Of a stretch of 64,000 nt of DNA, positions 21,908-35,340 are shown piece by piece. The notes under the pieces were generated by a model, which saw only the letters and a program-made list of their open reading frames with translations, was not told the origin of the DNA and did no database searches. This stretch comes from Cephalopachus bancanus (taxonomy: Eukaryota > Chordata > Mammalia > Primates > Tarsiidae), in the NCBI GenBank assembly GCA_027257055.1, contig JAPVLO010000961.1, forward strand, positions 331,263 to 395,262, in the 5' to 3' direction. The translations under genes were made by a program, and so were the position numbers. How positions within the stretch are numbered: the stretch's first letter is position 1; every line of letters begins with the position of its first letter.

Positions 21908-24569
21908 AGTGAATGCATCTTTTTTTTCCTAAAGCTCGTATAAAGAAAATTTAGAAAAGACAGCTGTCACATGGAGTTAGGTAAGCTAACATAAACTAGT
22001 TCACAAAAAGCTAATATTCTCGTAATTGCTAGTCCCATGGAATGAATTCTCACTGGTCTTTCCAAATGTTTGCTTCTTCCATAAAAAAAGCAATGCCCAG
22101 GATAGTGTCCAATAGTGGACTGGTGAGTGCCAGAGTAAGGGTTTTCTGAATAAATGAATGAATGTACGTCAGTCAAATAATGGACACAACCTAAACAGTT
22201 TGCAACAGGGAGTAACTTCATAAATTAAAGCACATCTATTTGACACAATATATCATTTAAAATTTATATGATGAATTTAATAGTATGATACAATGCCAGG
22301 TATATCAGTTATCACATGAAAATATCTTTCTTATTATATCTGTATGGATTGTAATTCCACACACATGCAAATAGACATAGTTAAGCTATAGGGTGAAAGA
22401 ATTGTGAAAAACTTTATCTTTTTAAGAAAATTTCTAGTATGTTACTTTGCAAAGTTGTTCCTAAAGTGAATATTTCATTTAGAAGTATTTCCTGTTAACA
22501 ATATTGCCTGCCCTTCCATTTGCCATTCTTCTTCTTTACCTACATTCCACCACCATGGAGCTGAAAGATCAGCGCCAAGAGGAAACTTTGAATAAGAATA
22601 ACACTCAAAAGACAGAAATGGCCATCTTCAGAACTCCTGGATGAAAACTGTTCAGAACAAGTTTTCAGTTAAGAAGTTACTTTTTAAAGGAAACTGCATG
22701 CATAATTTATAAAGGAGATGGGCTGGGGAAATTTACATTGTGCTAAGTATTCACTGAATCTACTCCCAGTGGTAAAGTGCTCATACTCAAAAAGAGGTAA
22801 GAAGAGGGGTTGCAATTAAAACTGAGCAACAAAGACATGAGAGCAGAATATCCTCAGACACAAAAGCATATCCACAGATATATCAGACACACATGTCTAT
22901 ATAGGATTTTGATGATGTTCCAATATATTCCTATGTGTAATGAAATTCATAATAATCAATAGTATCTGAGTCCTGCATTAAGATTTCTGTCCACCCCAGA
23001 CTTATTTCTCCAATATTTCTATTGGAGAAACTTTATATCACATACATTCATCCAAGCTACTTTCTCTGAGAACCAAAACTATCACAGTCTAACTTTTAGT
23101 TATCTGGCAGGTAATTCAACACATCAGTAAATATGATGAAATAACTCAGATAGAACCAAATTGTGTTTATCAATCTGTTCCTGAATATACGCCATCTTTT
23201 AGTCCATCCTCTGATGGATAATGTTAGCCCACACAGAACTGTCACCGGTCTTCCCCACATAGTCCAGTGCCAGAATCATCTTACAGTTCCAAGAAGAGTA
23301 AGACATTGGCCACCTGTAGGGCCCATCGCCCAGTGAGAATTCCACACAGAAAGTGAGACCATTTTTAAACCTCAATGTTGATGATAATGACAATGATTGG
23401 GGAGGGGAGAAGGATGCTAATGACAGTTTGTGGTAAGGAGCTTCCCTAAATAATTGTGACACTGAACCTATGGACTAATAATTAATTTCATATCTAATGC
23501 ATCAAGCTTTTAGAAAAACAACATCCCACCGATGTCTGCTTGTAAGTTCCCTATAATAGCCAGAAAAAACACAAATCAGACTTCACAGCAAGACTCACAA
23601 AGGCATTTTAGTCTGGACTCACAAGTGTGCATCTCAAATGATGTTACAAATCAGCCTACCTGTCCAAAACTATTAGAGGGGGAAAAAAACAGACAGCTGT
23701 CAAGACTAAGTTCTACCAGTAAAACAAGACCTTGAATAAAAGCAAGGGCAGTGTCAGGACCTCAAAGTGACACTAATAGACTCTAGAACCAAACAGGCAT
23801 CAAGTCAGGTTGATTTCTTTCACTCGATTGCCAGCAAGTAAGGCAATGACAGACACAGGTCAAACATGCCTTGGTCTAGTCATTTTTGACTCTTGGTTTA
23901 TTTTTAAAACAGAACTCAAGAAATTGATGCTTTGATGTTTCTTATCACTCAAATTACCATCTTTCCACAGGTATCATGGGTGTCATTAAAAATCACGTGG
24001 GAAGCCCTGGCAGAAGAAATAGAAATAATTGGATTTGGGAGCCCTTCGTGACTTTCTCTTACGTGACTGCCACACTGGTAGAGCCAGATTCCTGAATGAC
24101 TGATATCCCAGCTCCATTACTATATTCCACACTGGATGAGATCCCTAAGCAATCAACTGAGGAAGTCAAAACCCCAAGAGAGAGTCATAAAATGCATAAC
24201 TTTGGCAACAGATGGGAAAATTGATGTTTCTTTAACCCAAATTCAAAAAATAAGCACTGAAAATTACACTAACATAAAAGCACTATACTATTTTCTAGTT
24301 TCTTTCTTTCCATCTTTTCTTCTTTTTCTTTTTTAAGGTATGGGGGGGGAAGAAGAGTAAAAACCCAAAACATGGGTTTACTAACAATTATTAGAAATAT
24401 GCCCCAGATGGCAAATGCAATCTTAGAAAAATCTGCATTTCTTTTTTGATTGGTATCTATAGCTACTTCATTCATTAAAGAATGGAATGGCAAGGGTAGG
24501 GGTAAAATTGAGAAGAAATGGTAAGGAATAAAACAGAAGACACTAAAAATAAGAAGGCAAAACAGCACA
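21908..24569. other. Single-copy sequence
   Basis: There are 2.7 kb without a recognised repeat. Frames up to 87 codons (23199-23462 minus) have no visible domain. A very short frame with a strong start context is listed next. Confidence 0.5.
22555..22644 (+). other. 29-codon open frame with strong start context
   Basis: The ATG at 22555 lies in 'ccaccaccatggag', an excellent Kozak context. The frame reads MELKDQRQEETLN... to a TGA at 22642-22644. It is hydrophilic, with no signal peptide or membrane segment. A pyrimidine-rich run lies just upstream. I do not recognise the peptide and expect chance, but record it because of the start context. Confidence 0.12.
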
Positions 24570-24780
24570 ATGAAGGTAGACTGACAGGATACAAATCCTA
24601 GCTCTACCATACAGGAGCTGTGTGGCTTTGGGTAGATTAATCTCTCTGGTTTCTTTTATTTTTGAAAAAAGATGATAACAGACCTATCCCTCAAAGTTCC
24701 TATGACAGGTTAAATGAGTTATCAGTTGTAAAGAACTTAGTACTACAGCAAGTACTAAAGAAACATTTATTTCAAGAAAC
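24570..24780 (-). mobile_element. MIR SINE, reverse orientation
   Basis: 'acaaatcctagctctaccat', 'gagctgtgtggctttgggta' and 'aaatgagttatcagttgtaa' follow the reverse MIR order. Confidence 0.75.
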
Positions 24781-26769
24781 AAAAACAAGCTCATTAACAA
24801 AAGCTTCAGAAATAAATTTAAATTAGCACAATTTTGAATTTACTTAACAGAAATACAGATTTGCCATATCATTTACTTTTTAGCAGGAAACTTTTATATT
24901 CAGGTTCTCCCGCGTGTAAGAGGTGTTTTCAGACAAAAACTATTTTTCACAGATCCACGGGGCTGAAATAATCCTGCGAACTGATGCAACTAGCTGCTCT
25001 AGACCATTCATTTTACATCCATAAATGTCTCACCTCTGTCCTGAAAGTAAAATTTCCTTGAAGACAAAAATCACACTTAACTTTCATTTCATACATTCTG
25101 TAAGATCCTATAAAGTACTATCCATGAAGCTGGCATACACCGATTTGGTGTCAACTAAATTAACCTGACAATAATTTTTATGGCACTGACCTGAATTCAA
25201 TTGAGTTTGTCAAAGTCTTAGTACAAATGAAGAAAACCTGGCCAACGTGGTTAAACGATAATCCTTCAAGTTGTTGAAAGCCTTTCTTATATCAGAGACT
25301 ATCTCAAACACACTTGTCTTGTGATTTTCTGAATCCTCTCCAGGTTTTCCAAGGTCCTAAAAAATTGTTGTTTTTAAAATAAAGTCAAGATACTCATCAG
25401 ATTCTGATCTTTGTTGAATCCAATGGGAAGATTTTTCACCGCTTACTACGCTCTCTCCTCCTAAGAGCAATCAAATTCATTCCAAATCACCAGGAATAAA
25501 CAAATCAATTCTCTAGGCTAAAAACCCATTATTTTCACATTTTTCAACATTTCTCAGGGTGAAAATCTATTTGAGAAAACAAAAGATTTTCTCTCCCTTA
25601 CTTATGAATGCTAAAGAGATTAAAAACTAATATACAATAAGGATTTTCAAAGAAATATGCCCCACCAAAAAAATCAAGAAAACACTACACTATATTCAAA
25701 TATATTTACTGGTATCAACATTATCAAAAAAGAAACAAATATACTTCAATATTATTTAAGATATTGATATAATTCTTTTCAAATGTATGTATTAAACAGC
25801 ATATATCACATTTTATGAAAATAAGGAACAGTTCAGATGTGAATACATTTGTATAACAACAGAATAACCAGTCTAGCACTTTTGTGGACACAACACATAA
25901 ACTAAATATAGTTCTACAGTAATAAAAGTGTATCAATTACAGATGAGAACAAGTGATGCATTTCATTTTCAGGCAATTTGACCAGAACTGGCTATCTACA
26001 ACAGTGCTTTCTGAAAACCATGCTATCAAAAACTCTGAAATGCATGGCCATAACCTAAACTTTGTCATTACCCCAAAATAGTTCTCTCTGAAACACTATA
26101 CTCTAATTTTCCCATCTGATCACAACATTCCTCCTTCTTTCTTTCCTATTGGCTCATTACCAAAATTCATCCATATCTATGTATATCAAACCTGTTACTA
26201 TTTCATACCCCTCCTGAAGAGGCATACCAACAAGCTACTACTGATAAAATCAAGTACTTTTTAAAGTCGATTCCTTCAGTAGTTCCCTACTTTATGACAC
26301 AAATACCTTGCAAATTCACATCCTTAGATTAATCCAATCACTTGAATCCTTGTGTTCCGCCCCAAACTCCAGCTATAGAGCACTACTGCACTAAAATCAT
26401 AAGACTCTGCTAAGAAGTGCTACTAAAAATGTAATTATAAGTATACTGCAGCTGTACACTACCACTGGTCATTTTGCTTCCTATTCCCACAGGTTTAATT
26501 CAAACATTCACAACTTCTTCAAGTCCCCTATTCAATCCCTACCAACCACATTCCTGCAAGATGACATCACCTCCCATCCCCTCATAAACTCCATGATGTG
26601 TTCTTATCACCATACCCACAAAAATACATCTTTCATAAATTTGCTTAATTAGTCATATTGGTTCCTTTTCTACATTACGATTAAAACAAATTTATGATAA
26701 AGTTTTTCATCTGAAAAACTCTGCCTCAATATCTGAATGTTCTATGATTACATAACTATAATTTAGAGA
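24781..26769. other. AT-rich single-copy sequence
   Basis: No transposon is recognised. The stretch 26270-26580 has a faint likeness to L2 that I cannot support. Confidence 0.45.
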
Positions 26770-28112
<1,343 letters not shown>

Positions 28113-28268
28113 TTTTGAAGTATCTAATAAAGTCACATATTTGAAAAATATTTGAGAAGCACAAGACATACCATAAAATAGAGGAGATAATTTTATTATT
28201 GTAAAACCAGATAAGTAGGTTTCCACAGGTTATTTTTCTACCCAAGTTAGCCAACACAATAATTTTTT

Positions 28269-28553
28269 TTTTTTTTTTTTTGAGTTGGAGTCTCACTCTG
28301 TCACCCAGACTGGAGTGCAGTGGCCGCTCCCGGCCACCGCAGCCTCAACCTGCTGGGCTCCGGCGATCCTTCCGCCTCAGCCTTCCGAGTAGCCGGAATT
28401 ACAGGCATGCGCTACCACGCCCGGCTGATTTTTGATTTATTGTAGAGATGAGGTCTCGCTGCCCAGGCGGGTCTCGAACCCACGGGCTCAGGCAATCCAC
28501 TCACCTCAGCCTCCCAAAGGCGCGGATTACAGGCTGAGCCACCGAGCCCGGCT
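28269..28553 (-). mobile_element. Alu, reverse orientation, young, with 16-bp target duplication
   Basis: Intact arms with many CpG sites retained ('ggccgctcccggccaccgca', 'ttccgcctcagccttccgag'). Perfect duplications 'aacacaataatttttt' lie at 28253-28268 and 28554-28569. It is one of the best copies for defining the lineage-specific subfamily. Confidence 0.97.
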
Positions 28554-28569
28554 AACACAATAATTTTTT

Positions 28570-28934
28570 AAAATTTTCCTTGTCTCAGTATATGCATGAT
28601 GGTCAAAAGGCAACTAATTTGTTATTAGACCATTAAAAGCCACCAAAAAAGGACACTTCACTGAGCATCCTTAGACCACAATATATTCAATTGTTTCTTA
28701 AGCTGCCATTTATTTGACATTTGATTAATGTTGATTTATAAAAAATAAAGCACTGCTATGATGTCCTTAAAAGGTCACATCGATTCCTTTCAGTAACTCT
28801 TCAGTACCCAAAGTTGTTAACCACTTAACAAACAAGAAATACTAAGATAATTGGATATTTGAAGGTTGAAATTACTAAGAATTTTCTGAAATAATTCATC
28901 TTGTTTTATAATTAATAGTCATAATTCAACAGTA
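28570..28934. other. Single-copy sequence, no feature seen
   Basis: No recognised element. Confidence 0.5.
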
Positions 28935-29100
28935 ATAAGCACAGTGAACATTTGTTGAGTGTTCACTATTTCCTAAGAATTATGTCAAGTCCTTTACATG
29001 TATTATCTCATTTATTTCTCACATCAATACATTGAAGTGGGCAATATTGTCTCCTTTTACAGGTGAGGAAATAGTCCTAAAGGGGGCAAAAAGCTAACCC
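28935..29100 (+). mobile_element. MIR SINE
   Basis: 'gtcaagtcctttacatgtat', 'tatctcatttatttctcaca' and 'tccttttacaggtgaggaaa' follow the MIR core in order. Confidence 0.85.
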
Positions 29101-29214
29101 AAGATTATGCCATGACTAAACCATTAATATAATCTACCCAAGATTATGTTAATGACTTTGCCTATCCACTGTCAAATCTGGTACCTTTAGCCACTATTCC
29201 ACATTCCTTCAATA

Positions 29215-29753
29215 TGAAAGGAATTTATTTTAAAAACTGGAATTTATTTGTTAAATTGTGTATATTTATTCTTATACATGTAAACTTCAGTCACCTTCAA
29301 AGTACTCTCCATTTGATGCAATATACCTACTGAAGTGTTGTTTCTACTGCTCAAAACAGTTTTTGAACTCATCAATGTTGGCGCCTTTTAGTGCTTCTGC
29401 CGTTCACCTTTCAAATGTCTGCAAAATGTTTCCAGGGAAACAAACAAAAGATGCTCAGGGCAAGATCAGGTCAATAGGCAGGGTGAGGCACAGGGGTCAT
29501 GCCATTTTTTGGTCAAAAACTGCTGAACACTCAGCACAGTATGGGCAGGTGCTTTGTCGTGGGAGAAGAACCATCCATCACCTATTTGCCACATCTCTGG
29601 ACATTTCTTCAGTAAATCATGATGCAACAACCTTCTCAAAACTCCCAGATAAAAACTTTGGTTGACCGTTTGATCCAGAAGAACAAATTCTGAGTGTACT
29701 ACAAGGGACCCACCCTCCAAAAGATAATTCTGGTTTTTGAGGGTTCCCCCTCA
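29215..29753 (-). mobile_element. mariner DNA transposon, internally deleted (copy 2 of 3)
   Basis: The right end, reversed, is 'tgagggggaaccctcaaaaa' beside TA (29754-29755). The left end is degenerate beside TA (29213-29214). The minus frame at 29466-29720 encodes the mariner block 'LLDQTVNQSFYLGVLRR' and then 'DKAPAHTVLSVQQFLTKKW'. This holds a first-aspartate region in which the usual asparagine after D is replaced by K. At 539 bp it is far short of a full element. It belongs to the same family as copies 1 and 3. Confidence 0.9.
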
Positions 29754-29755
29754 TA

Positions 29756-32139
29756 TGCACACATATGTGCAAAACACAAATAAAGTATACTCCCCAATTA
29801 ATGTATACAAAAGATTGAAGAGTCAACAAATTCTAGTACTGATGACTTCTAAGCGCCAAGATATTGGGTGGTTTAATTTTCATTTAAAATTAAATTAACT
29901 TTAAGAATTGAAGTTTATTTTTCTGCATTTTATGTATTTTCTGTATCTTACATTTTACAAAATGTATACAATTAGCAGGCTCGACTTTTATGGCAAAAAT
30001 AAATATACTAGGAACCTACAAGAAAATACGCTTATATGCATGAACCAAACAACTTGAGTAATCATTTTAAAGAGCTATGAGTTTGAAGAAACCTTAACAT
30101 ATCTATTCACAGGCCAGATTCGATAAACATTTAGTGACCACCTAATAGGTGCCAGGGACTGTGTGAGGCATTGTGCAAATGTCACCTATTATACACTTGT
30201 CAAGAAGATTCTCACTTTACCTATGCAGAAATTAGGTTTAAGAGAACTCCCAGAGGAAGCACAATTATTCCACTATTATTCCACTATTCCCAGCATTCCA
30301 CTATTCCTCAGATGCTTTTCTATTCTATCAAGGAAAGCTTCACTTTAAGTTAACATGATGGCAACTAGAAGCTAAAACCTCTTCAAACTCCTGGCTTTCC
30401 TGGTCTGCCGGGAGGAACAAAAGTATTTTGTCATCTTCTCTTCAGCAAGAACGGTTGTGTGGGTTCTGCTTACTCTCTCCTACATATTCAGTATGTATGA
30501 ATGTGGGTCTGCCTCTGGGCCAGTCAGCATCTGAATACCTTGGTGGTCAGTGTCTAAATATGTTGGTCACTGTTGATTTAATGCTTTGTCCTCAGCACTT
30601 GTTTTCCTAGTGGTCTGGATCCTGCTGATACCATCTCATCTCAGTCAACCACCTGACCCTTTATCTTCCTGGACTTGCCATCAATGCTTAATATTGCCAT
30701 ACCTACCTCTCCTGCACAGTAATCTCAGAGACTGGACTATTAGCCCCTTGCCAGTGTGTCTCATTCATGTATAGTACACAGTGGGGTTCAACAAAGGGCT
30801 TAAGAATAATGATCTTGACTTTGCACCTCATAGAACTGCAAGAGCCACAAAATCATTTTTTCTTCTGTGGATTTCTAATCCAGATCCCTCCAGACCAGTC
30901 CTGCCAGTGTCCAGGATAAGAAAGGAGACTCAATAGATTGCCAAGGAACTCTGAAATCATGTCTGTACTATGCCAGCAACTATGTCAAGGTCAAGAAAAG
31001 AAGAAATTAAATGTATTTATGCAAAGGAAATATTAAAATGCTGAAGAAAGACACTTCTAAACAAATTCCTTTCCAAGTGCTCCAATCAATGGCAAATGCT
31101 CAAAGACTTCAAAAAGATTCTGCTTCTTCAAAGTTCAGAAGAAAAAAGAAAACTTAAAGATGGAATGGAAGTCAAGATGATGTCTGACTCAAGAGAAAGG
31201 TAATCTTTTTTTCATAAGAGATAACAGAAGTGCAGTGAGGAAAAAAGTGACAGAGATGCAATAAATACATTCTTCTGGAATTTAGTCAAAGTTCTGATAT
31301 CTATGATTTTGTTTTATAGTGTTTTATAACATATTTGTGCCTCTTGATAAGAACTTGTCAGTTCTGACATTAGTAGAAAACATGCATCTCATTTCCAGAG
31401 TTTTTGGAAAACAAGAAATGTGAGTTACATAAAAGTAAAATCCAAATACATCTGCAACGCACAGCAGCTTTTTCCCCAAAAACCATTATTCAACGCTTGG
31501 TACTGAGAGGAGCAACAGTAGTGATCTGTGGAATGCAATGAACTCCCCCCTACGTTCATCATTTTAATCAGTGAACGTCATCATTGTGACAAGTTAGAAG
31601 GGGCTACTTGAAAACATTCAGGATGTTTTTAAAAGGTAATTTTCAGAGAAACTCCAAGCAGCTGTCTTCTTGCCCATGGATTTGAAATTTGGAAGAATAC
31701 TGAACAACATGCCTGCTTTATTTGTGCAATTAGGTTTGGATCTAAATAACATCCAATAATTTAACTACATTATGTTACCTAGGATACTATCACAGATAAT
31801 ACATATTGATGAGTATTTATTGTTATTCATCTGAAACATTTCAGTGAAGTAAAATGAAAAAAATTTTTAATTGGCTCTTAATAAGTTTATTTAAGTCACT
31901 TGTCTCTATTCTATACTCCTTAGCTGAAAATAAGAGCTTTCGGCCTTCCTCCCTTTCTTGAATTTTAAGGTGATAAACGTCTCCCATAATCTTTTGACTC
32001 CTGTGTAAAAGGTTGAATGCCCAAAAGGCTAATTAACTGGTCTAGTAGTAGAATGTGTATGGTTTCTATTATACAAGTAAGTTCACAGAATTTGGAATTA
32101 CTAATAAATGTATTAAATGTTTTCTAAAATGATCTTATT
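29756..32139. other. Single-copy sequence
   Basis: A MIR is listed separately. A local run of 'attccactatt' words occurs at about 30265-30307. The rest shows nothing I recognise. Confidence 0.45.
30115..30250 (+). mobile_element. MIR SINE
   Basis: 'acctaataggtgccagggac' and 'ctcactttacctatgcagaa' in MIR order. It is diverged. Confidence 0.6.
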
Positions 32140-32320
32140 CTGGAGACAGCATGAGCTTGCAGCATCACAAAACATAGGTTCAAATCTTGGCTCTCTGTCC
32201 CTAGGAGCTACCAGGCCTTCAATAAATCACCTGACTCCTCTAAGCTTAATCTCTTCATTCGGAATATTTTCTAAAAACTCCTGTTTTGCCTATTTCACTA
32301 CAGGTGATGAGATCATGGAA
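32140..32320 (-). mobile_element. MIR SINE, reverse orientation
   Basis: 'ataggttcaaatcttggctc' followed by 'aataaatcacctgactcctc' and 'taatctcttcattcgg' fits a reverse MIR. Confidence 0.65.
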
Positions 32321-32799
32321 GAAATTCAAAAAGGCATCGTTGTAGTTAATTAGGGACTGAAATACACAAAGCCCACTTGTTTTCAAGTAAGGGACTTGAC
32401 TCAAAAATGTAGCAAACATTATTCAACAGCAGCAACAATTGAAAACTCCTATCGTGGACTTCTTCCTCTGTGAAAAATTTCCATTAGCTATCTGCTGTCT
32501 TAAATTTTTAATCAAGGGCTTTTCACATAAAACTGATATTTGTCAGCAAGAATAACAAATGTTCAGTGTTTATATCACTAAATCAAATCAAAAATTGTTA
32601 AAATTTTTTTTCCCCATCATTTAGAGTTAGAGACAATCTGTCCACAGACTGTATTGCATGGTTTGATTGTGCTGTTCTTTATCTGGCCTCAATCAGAACA
32701 CACAGTTGGCAACACAGTCCCCTCTGCAGCACAAGAAATGTTTTACAGTCAATAGCTCACATTTCTTGTTAAGACTGGTGAATAGTTTTTTTCTTGATA
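32321..32799. other. Single-copy sequence, no feature seen
   Basis: No recognised element. The host L1 begins at about 32800. Confidence 0.45.
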
Positions 32800-33462
32800 A
32801 AATTTAAGGCAGTCAAACTCAGTGCAATCCCTACCAAAACCCCAATGATTGTCTTGGCAGAAATAGAACCCCCAAAAAATCATAAAATTCATATGGAATC
32901 TTAAGGGACCCAAAGCAGCCCAAAAATCTTGAAGAAGGACAAAAGTAGAGGTCTCTCATTTTCTGATTTCAAAACATACGACAAAGCAACAGTAATCAGA
33001 CTGAGTGGTACTGGCATAAAGGCATATAAAGACCTATAGAACAGAATAGAAAGCCCAAAACAGAATCCATGCATGGACGGTCACATGAGTTTTCAACAAG
33101 GGTGCCAAGATTATGCAATGGGGAAACAAAATGGTGCTGGGAAATCTGGATATCCACATACCAAGTAATGAAGTCGGACCTTTTCCTTACAACATACATA
33201 AAAATTAGCTCGAAATGAATGAAAGGCCTAACTTAAGACCTAAAACTGTAAAACTCCTCAAAGAAAACATCGGGGGAATGCTTCAAAGCATTGGATTTGG
33301 CAATGATTTCTTGGATATGGCACTAAAAGCAAAGGCAACAAAAGCAAAAATAACAAATGGGACGACGTCAAAATTAAAAACCATCTGTGAATCAAAAGAA
33401 ACAATCAACAGAGTGAAAAGGCAGCTTACAGAATGGAAAAGAATATTTGCAAACCACACATA

Positions 33463-33773
33463 GCCTTCCCTCAGTATCTGCTGTGGATTGGTTTCAGGAT
33501 CCTCCATGAATACCAAAATCTGCAGATGCTCAACTCCTTTATATAAAATAGTGTAGTATTTGCATGTAACCTACCCTCACATCTTCCCATATGCTTTAAA
33601 TCATCTCTACATTACTTATAATATCTAATACCATCGAAATGCTATGTAAATAGTTGTTGTACTGTATTTTATTTGTATTTTTTATTGTTATTTTTATTAG
33701 CTTTTTTCCAAATATTCTATTGAGATTGGTTGAATCTGATAACACAGAACCTGCAGATATGGAGGGCCAATTG
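33463..33773. mobile_element. MER2 (Tigger1-derived MITE)
   Basis: The text 'ccctcagtatctgctgtgga', 'ataccaaaatctgcagatgc', 'taaatcatctctacattact' and 'gcagatatggagggccaatt' is the MER2 sequence in order. TA flanks are at 33461-33462 and 33774-33775. Confidence 0.95.
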
Positions 33774-34148
33774 TATCTGATAAGGGGTTGAATCCATTCT
33801 ACAACTCAACAACAAAAATCTGATTTTAAAATAGGTAAAGGACTTGAATAGACAATTCCCCAAAGAAGATATACAAATGGCCAATAAGAGTATAAAAAGA
33901 TGCTCCACACCACTAATCATAAGAGCAATGCAAATCAATACTTCAATGAGATATAACCTCATACCCATTAAAGTGGCCACTATCAAAAGAACAGAAAATA
34001 ACAAGTGTTGGTGAGGCTGTGGAGAAATCAGACCACCTATTCACTGTTGGTGGGAGTGTAAAATGATACAGCCATTATAAAAACAGTAAGGAGTTCCTCA
34101 AAAGTTAAAAATCGATCTATCATACAATCTATCAACTCCATTTTGAGG

Positions 34149-34494
34149 TTGCCTTATTCAGTTTGTGTTGCTATAGCAAAGTGCCATAGACTGAGTAGCT
34201 TATATACAACAGACATTTATTTTCACAGTTCTGAAAGCTGAAAGTCTAAAATCAGGATTGCCAGAATGGTCAGATCCTACTGTACTGCAGACAGACAGGA
34301 ACCTTCTTGCTGTCTTCACACGGCAGAAAGAGTGAGCTGGCTCTCTGGTCTTTTCTTATAAAGGCACGAATCACACCCATGAAGGCTCCACTATCATAGC
34401 CCAATCACCTCCCAAAAGCCCCACCTCCTAATACCATCACAACAGAGACTGAATTTCAACATGTGGATTTTAGGAGGATACATTCAGTCCATCA
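34149..34494 (-). mobile_element. MaLR-type LTR, reverse orientation
   Basis: Same LTR group as the one at 20.8 kb: 'atttattttcacagttctga', 'ggcacgaatcacacccatga', 'cccaatcacctcccaaaagc', 'cattcagtccatca'. It lies inside the host L1. Confidence 0.75.
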
Positions 34495-35154
34495 CACACG
34501 TATATATCCAAAAGACATATACAGGAAGTAGGATCTCAAAGAGGTATTTGTGAATCTATGTTCGCTGCTGTTCACAATATCCAAGAGGTGGGAGCAACTC
34601 ATGTGTCTACTTACAAATGAACAGATAAAGAAAATGTGGTAGACACAGAAAAAGCAACATTATGAAGCCTTAAAAAAGCAAGAAATCCTGTCACATGTTA
34701 CAATATGGATGAGTCTCCAAGACATCATGCTAAGCAAAATAAGCCAGTCAAAAAAACACTATACAATTCCACTCATATAAAGTATCTAAAGCAATAAAAA
34801 TCAAAAGAACAGAAAGTAGAAAGGTGATCGCCAAGGGCTGGGAAAAGGAAAGGAAGAAGGAAAAATTAACATTTAATGGGTACAGAGTTTCAGTAGCGCA
34901 AAATGAAAAAGTCCTAGAGTTCTGTTGTACAACAATGTGAATATGGTAAAAAAAACATTTAAATTATATGCACGAAGATGGTTACAATGTTAAATTTAAT
35001 GTTATGCGTTTTTATAATACAAAAAAGAAGAAAAAAGACATAAAACAAAAACCCTGTAAAAAAAATTAAAAATCAAAGAGAGTCAATACTGTGAGTCTAC
35101 AAAGTAACGCTGCAAAACCAGAATCCCTAGATAGAGTTATCTAGGAATCCATCT

Positions 35155-35340
35155 TAAATTACATAATGACAACTGCTAGGCACTGAGCTAAGAGGATTAC
35201 ATATATGATGTCATTTAATAATTAATAATGACTGAAATGACTGTCCCCACTTTATTCAAAATATTGGAGCTTAGTGGGGTCACACCCTGATAAGAGCCCT
35301 GTGACTCCAATCTGTGCTGCTGAGTGTTGAACCGCATATT
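35155..35340 (+). mobile_element. MIR SINE
   Basis: 'aggcactgagctaagaggat' and 'tatatgatgtcatttaataa' mark the core. The 3' side 'ggtcacaccctgataagag' is diverged. Confidence 0.65.

Larger units (their letters stand above)
32800..35035 (+). mobile_element. L1 3' half (L1M type) with two nested elements
   Basis: It starts in ORF2 ('caatccctaccaaaacccca'). The frame at 33215-33463 has the C-terminal ORF2 text. It runs through to a 3' UTR ('gatcgccaagggctgggaaa', 'ttgtacaacaatgtgaatat'). A MER2 element (33463-33773) and an LTR (34149-34494) interrupt it, and the L1 text resumes after each. No reading frame survives intact. Confidence 0.88.

Noticed and set aside
30265..30310. Repeated 'attccactatt' words as a binding-site cluster
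   Set aside because: The copies are few and irregular and look like slippage. No promoter context is present.
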